64,000 nucleotides of DNA from Euleptes europaea (Eukaryota; Chordata; Lepidosauria; Squamata; Sphaerodactylidae), in contig NC_079323.1 of NCBI RefSeq assembly GCF_029931775.1, positions 32,010,882 to 32,074,881 of the forward strand, given 5' to 3'. Numbering within the stretch: the stretch's first letter is position 1; every line of letters begins with the position of its first letter. Below are positions 58,657 through 64,000 of the stretch, one piece after another. The notes under the pieces are model-generated. The model searched no databases and was not told the origin of the DNA. It saw nothing but the letters and a program-made list of their open reading frames with translations. The position numbers and the translations under genes were made by a program.

Positions 58657-58858
58657 GGGTGTCAACCTCCAGGTATTAGCTGGAGATCTCCTGCTATTAC
58701 AACTGATCTCCAGCCGATAGAGATCAGGTCACCTGGAGAAAATGGCCACTTTGGCAATTGGACTCTATAGTATTGAAGTCCCTCCCATCCTCAAACCTTG
58801 CCCTCCTCAGGCTCCGCCCCAAAAACCTCCCACCGGTGGTGAAGAGAGACCTGGCATT
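58657..58858. mobile_element. hAT-type MITE, reverse orientation, eroded end
   Basis: Starts GGGGTGTCAACCTCCAGGTA and ends GAGAGACCTGGCA; the last bases of the right terminal repeat are missing. Confidence 0.72.
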
Positions 58859-59069
58859 CATAGCTAGAAAGCAGCAGCTACGAGGCACTTAATTGTTGAG
58901 AAAGGATCCTGCTTGAAGGCTAGCATCGCCCATTGCTCAGCCTTCATGTTTATAAACAAACAGCAATTACATGGTAGCATTTAATATTTTGTTGTATTTG
59001 TTATTACTTTGTGACACACTTCAAGCAGGGCTTTGGAGCAGCAGCACATACATTTTATGAACTGCACAT

Positions 59070-59273
59070 GAAGCTGCCTTTTACTGAACCAGACCCTTGG
59101 TCCATCAAAGTCAGTATTGTCCACTCAGATCGGCAGCAGCTCTCCAGGGTCTCAGGCAGGGGTCTTTCACATCACCTACTTGCCTAGTCCCTTTAACATG
59201 AGATGCCAGGGATTAAACCTGGGACCTTCTGCATGCCAAGCAGATGCTCTACCACTGAGCCACAGCCCCTTCC
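59070..59273 (-). repeat. tRNA-Ala-like SINE, family 3, reverse copy
   Basis: Reads GGGGCTGTGGCTCAGTGGTA on the minus strand; the anticodon arm has the loop TTGGCAT, and the body ends near GCAGCTTCATGTG. Confidence 0.85.
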
Positions 59274-59329
59274 CAAAACACAATAGCTCATTCTAGCAAC
59301 CTCACTAGAAAACAAACCCTGTAAAAGTA

Positions 59330-59422
59330 GAAAAGGGCAAGAGTCCAGTAGCACCTTAAAGACTAACAAAAATATTTTCTGGTAGGGTATGAGCTTTCGT
59401 GAGCCACAGCTCACTTCTTCAG
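59330..59422 (-). repeat. Single arm of the CACGAAAGCT palindrome family
   Basis: TAGAAAAGGGCAAGAGTCCA to CACAGCTCACTTCTTCAG is nearly identical to the left arm at 56246-56345. Confidence 0.75.
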
Positions 59423-61472
59423 TTACAGCTAGAATGTGCTGTAAAAGGTTGTCTTGAAATTTCCTCCTATTCAAGATAGCAAAACAAAACCATATATCAG
59501 GGATCCCAACTGTTTTGAGCCTGTGGGTACCGTTGGAGATCTGACACAGGGCGGTGGGGCACAATCCCAAAATGGCTGCCACAAGAGGGGGGAAAATCAC
59601 AGAATGCCAGAGTGAGGTTATGCAAAACTCTAACAGTAACTGCTCAACATTTCAGGCAGAAGCTCTGTTTAATAGGATGCCTTTTAAAATGAACATATTG
59701 AACACATTTGGCATTCACGCAGCTTACCTTCAGTCATACAGTGAAGATTCTTGTGTTGTGTTGGCAGCTGCTGTCAAAGCAACTTTTTAAAAATATGTAT
59801 AACTAAATGGCCAATCGGAAGCCCCACCTGGCTCACCCACTTTCTACAAACACTTGGTGGGCACCAAGAAAGGTGTCAGCGGGCATCATGGTACCCACAG
59901 ACACCACCTTTGGGGGACCTCTGCCATATTATAAAGCTTTTGCCACCATCACTTAGTGTTTCTATACCCTTTATTTTGCATTTTGTAGTGGACTTCCCCT
60001 TCATGGAGAGAAGCATGCATGTATCCAGATTTTAAAACAAAATAAAACTGTGTGTGTGTATATATATATATATGAGAGGCAGAAACAGAGAGAAAATATA
60101 CTTGTATGAGCAAAGTACCATAGTCCTTGCAAAATATCACGCAGCCTCATTTCATGGGTGGGGGTCAGCACTGAAAGACCGACAATGAAGCCCTATGCAG
60201 AGTTACTCCGATCTAATGGGCTTAGACTGCAGTAAGTCTCCATAGGATTGTGCGGTATGTCCCAGTATCCAGTGGGACTTCAAGTAAGCATGAGACCAGA
60301 CTTATTACGGAAAAAGCTAGAGTTTTAGCAAAGGAAAGAAATACCGGTCTATGATGTTTGCTTAAACTTCAGCTGCTTACTGAATGCGGCTTCTTCTAAG
60401 AAGAGCTGAAATAGAATAGACTGCAGATTCCTCAGGAGTAGGTGCACTTACCTAAAATCATATTTTAGGGCATCTGATGGAATCCTTAGGCTAATACGAA
60501 TACTATTCGGCTCATTTAGTTTCATTATCAACCCTTGTTTCGATGACTGTTTAGTATATCAGGCACACGTTTCTTCATACTCCTGCTTGAAATCTTTTAA
60601 TTAAGAGATGTGTGTAAATGATCTTTGCATATGTAAAGCTATAGTCACTATGTTAGTAAACAGATGCTTTTATTCTTGAAAGTAATTTTTATACTCTTCA
60701 CCTTTGTTGTTAGCAGAAGAGCAAAGAGGCCTGGACTATACCATGATTGCAGGTCTTCTACATCTGAATTTGATTTGTTCATAGGCAAATCTTGCTGTTC
60801 AGCTTTACAGTCTTTTGTTCCTCTGTCCAGAGCTGAAATTTTGATGCAACAGAAGCTACAGAGCATGGGCAGAGTGGCCATAAACTGTACACTTCAAAGT
60901 GGAAATGGTATGGCACAAATAAGCAAGCCAAAGGTTTTGCAATACAGCACTAGCTCACTGAAATCAACAATCACTCTTACATAGGATTGCCCAAAATCAC
61001 AAAGATGCTTGACCATAGCTGGTTTCAGGTATATATGAATTCAGCCTATATTTTCATTCAAATTTATCTACTTAAAATATAGCAATTGCTTTGTTCTAGC
61101 CCTAGCAAATGTGCACACTGTAACATAATGCTAAAGATGAAGCTGTATGAAGAACTTAAAACTGCATTTATTTTACAAAACTTTACACAGCTTTTGAAAA
61201 CAGAAGCAGGCAGTGTCCTTTATCGCTTTCAGTGGAAAAGCAATATCACCACGCAGGATGGGTAGGGATAACCGTCATGAAGATAAGTGAAAACTTCCAG
61301 CTACGTGGGCTATAAAACACCTCAACACATGGATTCCAAAATGATACAAAGAACTGTGGAAACAAACACATAGGAATTTCTGTGAGTGACAAGCGAATAT
61401 AATCATTCCATTCTGTTCTTCCATATGCAACTGCTACCTCTGCTACAGTAAGAATAATTTACGTGTGGTTAC

Positions 61473-63541
<2,069 letters not shown>

Positions 63542-64000
63542 CTAGAGAAATATGGAAAGGCATGTGTCTTATTCCAATTAGTAAGTAAAAAGTATCTTGA
63601 GACTATGGTCTTACTAAAATGGCTATTTATAGAAATATTCTGTGTGTTTTAAGACATGTAACTACCATTCATCTAATGTTCCTCACATAAAAAATGGCTG
63701 TCAAGAAGTTGAGACCTCTCAATTTCTTGGATTGCATGATTTTTTGGTTCAGGCCTGGGAGGCCTATGAATTTTGCGTTATTGGGATTTTTAGACCAGCA
63801 AAATAAGTTTCCTTTTGAAAACTGCTTCTATGGAGGGAGTGAGGTGGGCCCCAGCTGGTGCTTGTTAGTCTTCTCTCCCCTTTCTGGAATGCAAGGCCGT
63901 GCATTGCCATGGTAATTAATTGGTCAGCCATCGTGACAATGTCCAGGTGACGGGGATTCTGCAGGCTTCCTCACCTGAAAACATCTGAGTGAGTCAGCAT

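Larger units (their letters stand above)
58859..61472. other. TAF13-GTPBP8 intergenic region, partly repeats
   Basis: It holds a reversed family 3 SINE (59070-59273), a palindrome arm (59330-59422), a (TA)n/(TG)n microsatellite at 60050-60073 and a small CAGTGCAAT-like MITE near 60190-60260. The GTPBP8 last coding exon and 3' UTR should lie here but were not identified. Confidence 0.4.

Overview
The window is a piece of vertebrate nuclear DNA, most likely from a squamate reptile (a lizard, possibly a gecko). The evidence is the mix of interspersed repeats: a 5S-rRNA-derived SINE of the Sauria type, several tRNA-derived SINE families, CR1, BovB-like and L1-like LINE pieces, and many short hAT-type elements with TAGGGTTGCC ends. 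All host genes are split by GT-AG introns. The species cannot be fixed from sequence alone.

Layout. Bases 1-21,000 hold no host gene I can recognise; they are a repeat field with unassigned sequence between. From 39,315 down to 21,277 on the minus strand lies an 18-kb gene of the Spire actin-nucleator family. I traced 12 coding exons whose reading phases agree at every junction (about 502 codons). It has a KIND domain, WH2-type actin-binding repeats and a C-terminal FYVE-like zinc module with all eight cysteines, but no recognisable Spir-box. NEPRO (nucleolus and neural progenitor protein) runs on the plus strand, 41,875-51,415, with 8 exons and 510 codons. TAF13 (TFIID subunit) runs on the minus strand, 57,238-52,649, with 4 exons and 124 codons. 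It meets NEPRO tail to tail, and the best poly(A) signals imply overlapping 3' ends. The 3' part of GTPBP8 (EngB-type GTPase) occupies 61,473-63,541 on the minus strand and continues beyond the window; its last coding exon was not found.

NEPRO and GTPBP8 are neighbours in human (3q13.2). The intron-bearing TAF13 between them and the Spire-family gene beside NEPRO are not at that place in human: TAF13 is on 1p13, SPIRE1 on 18p11 and SPIRE2 on 16q24. The Spire-family gene is therefore best read as a third, diverged Spire paralogue. It is the most interesting item here. The four genes show no shared pathway; they are ordinary neighbours.

The repeat layer gives a readable insertion history. It includes a 2.2-kb hAT element carrying two tandem arrays, an L1-like copy with a 19-bp target duplication that lacks ORF2, and a CR1 copy split by a LINE and a SINE. 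A hAT element also carries a nested insert ending in a perfect 30-bp inverted repeat, and two near-perfect palindromes of 200-300 bp are flanked by 12-17 bp direct repeats.
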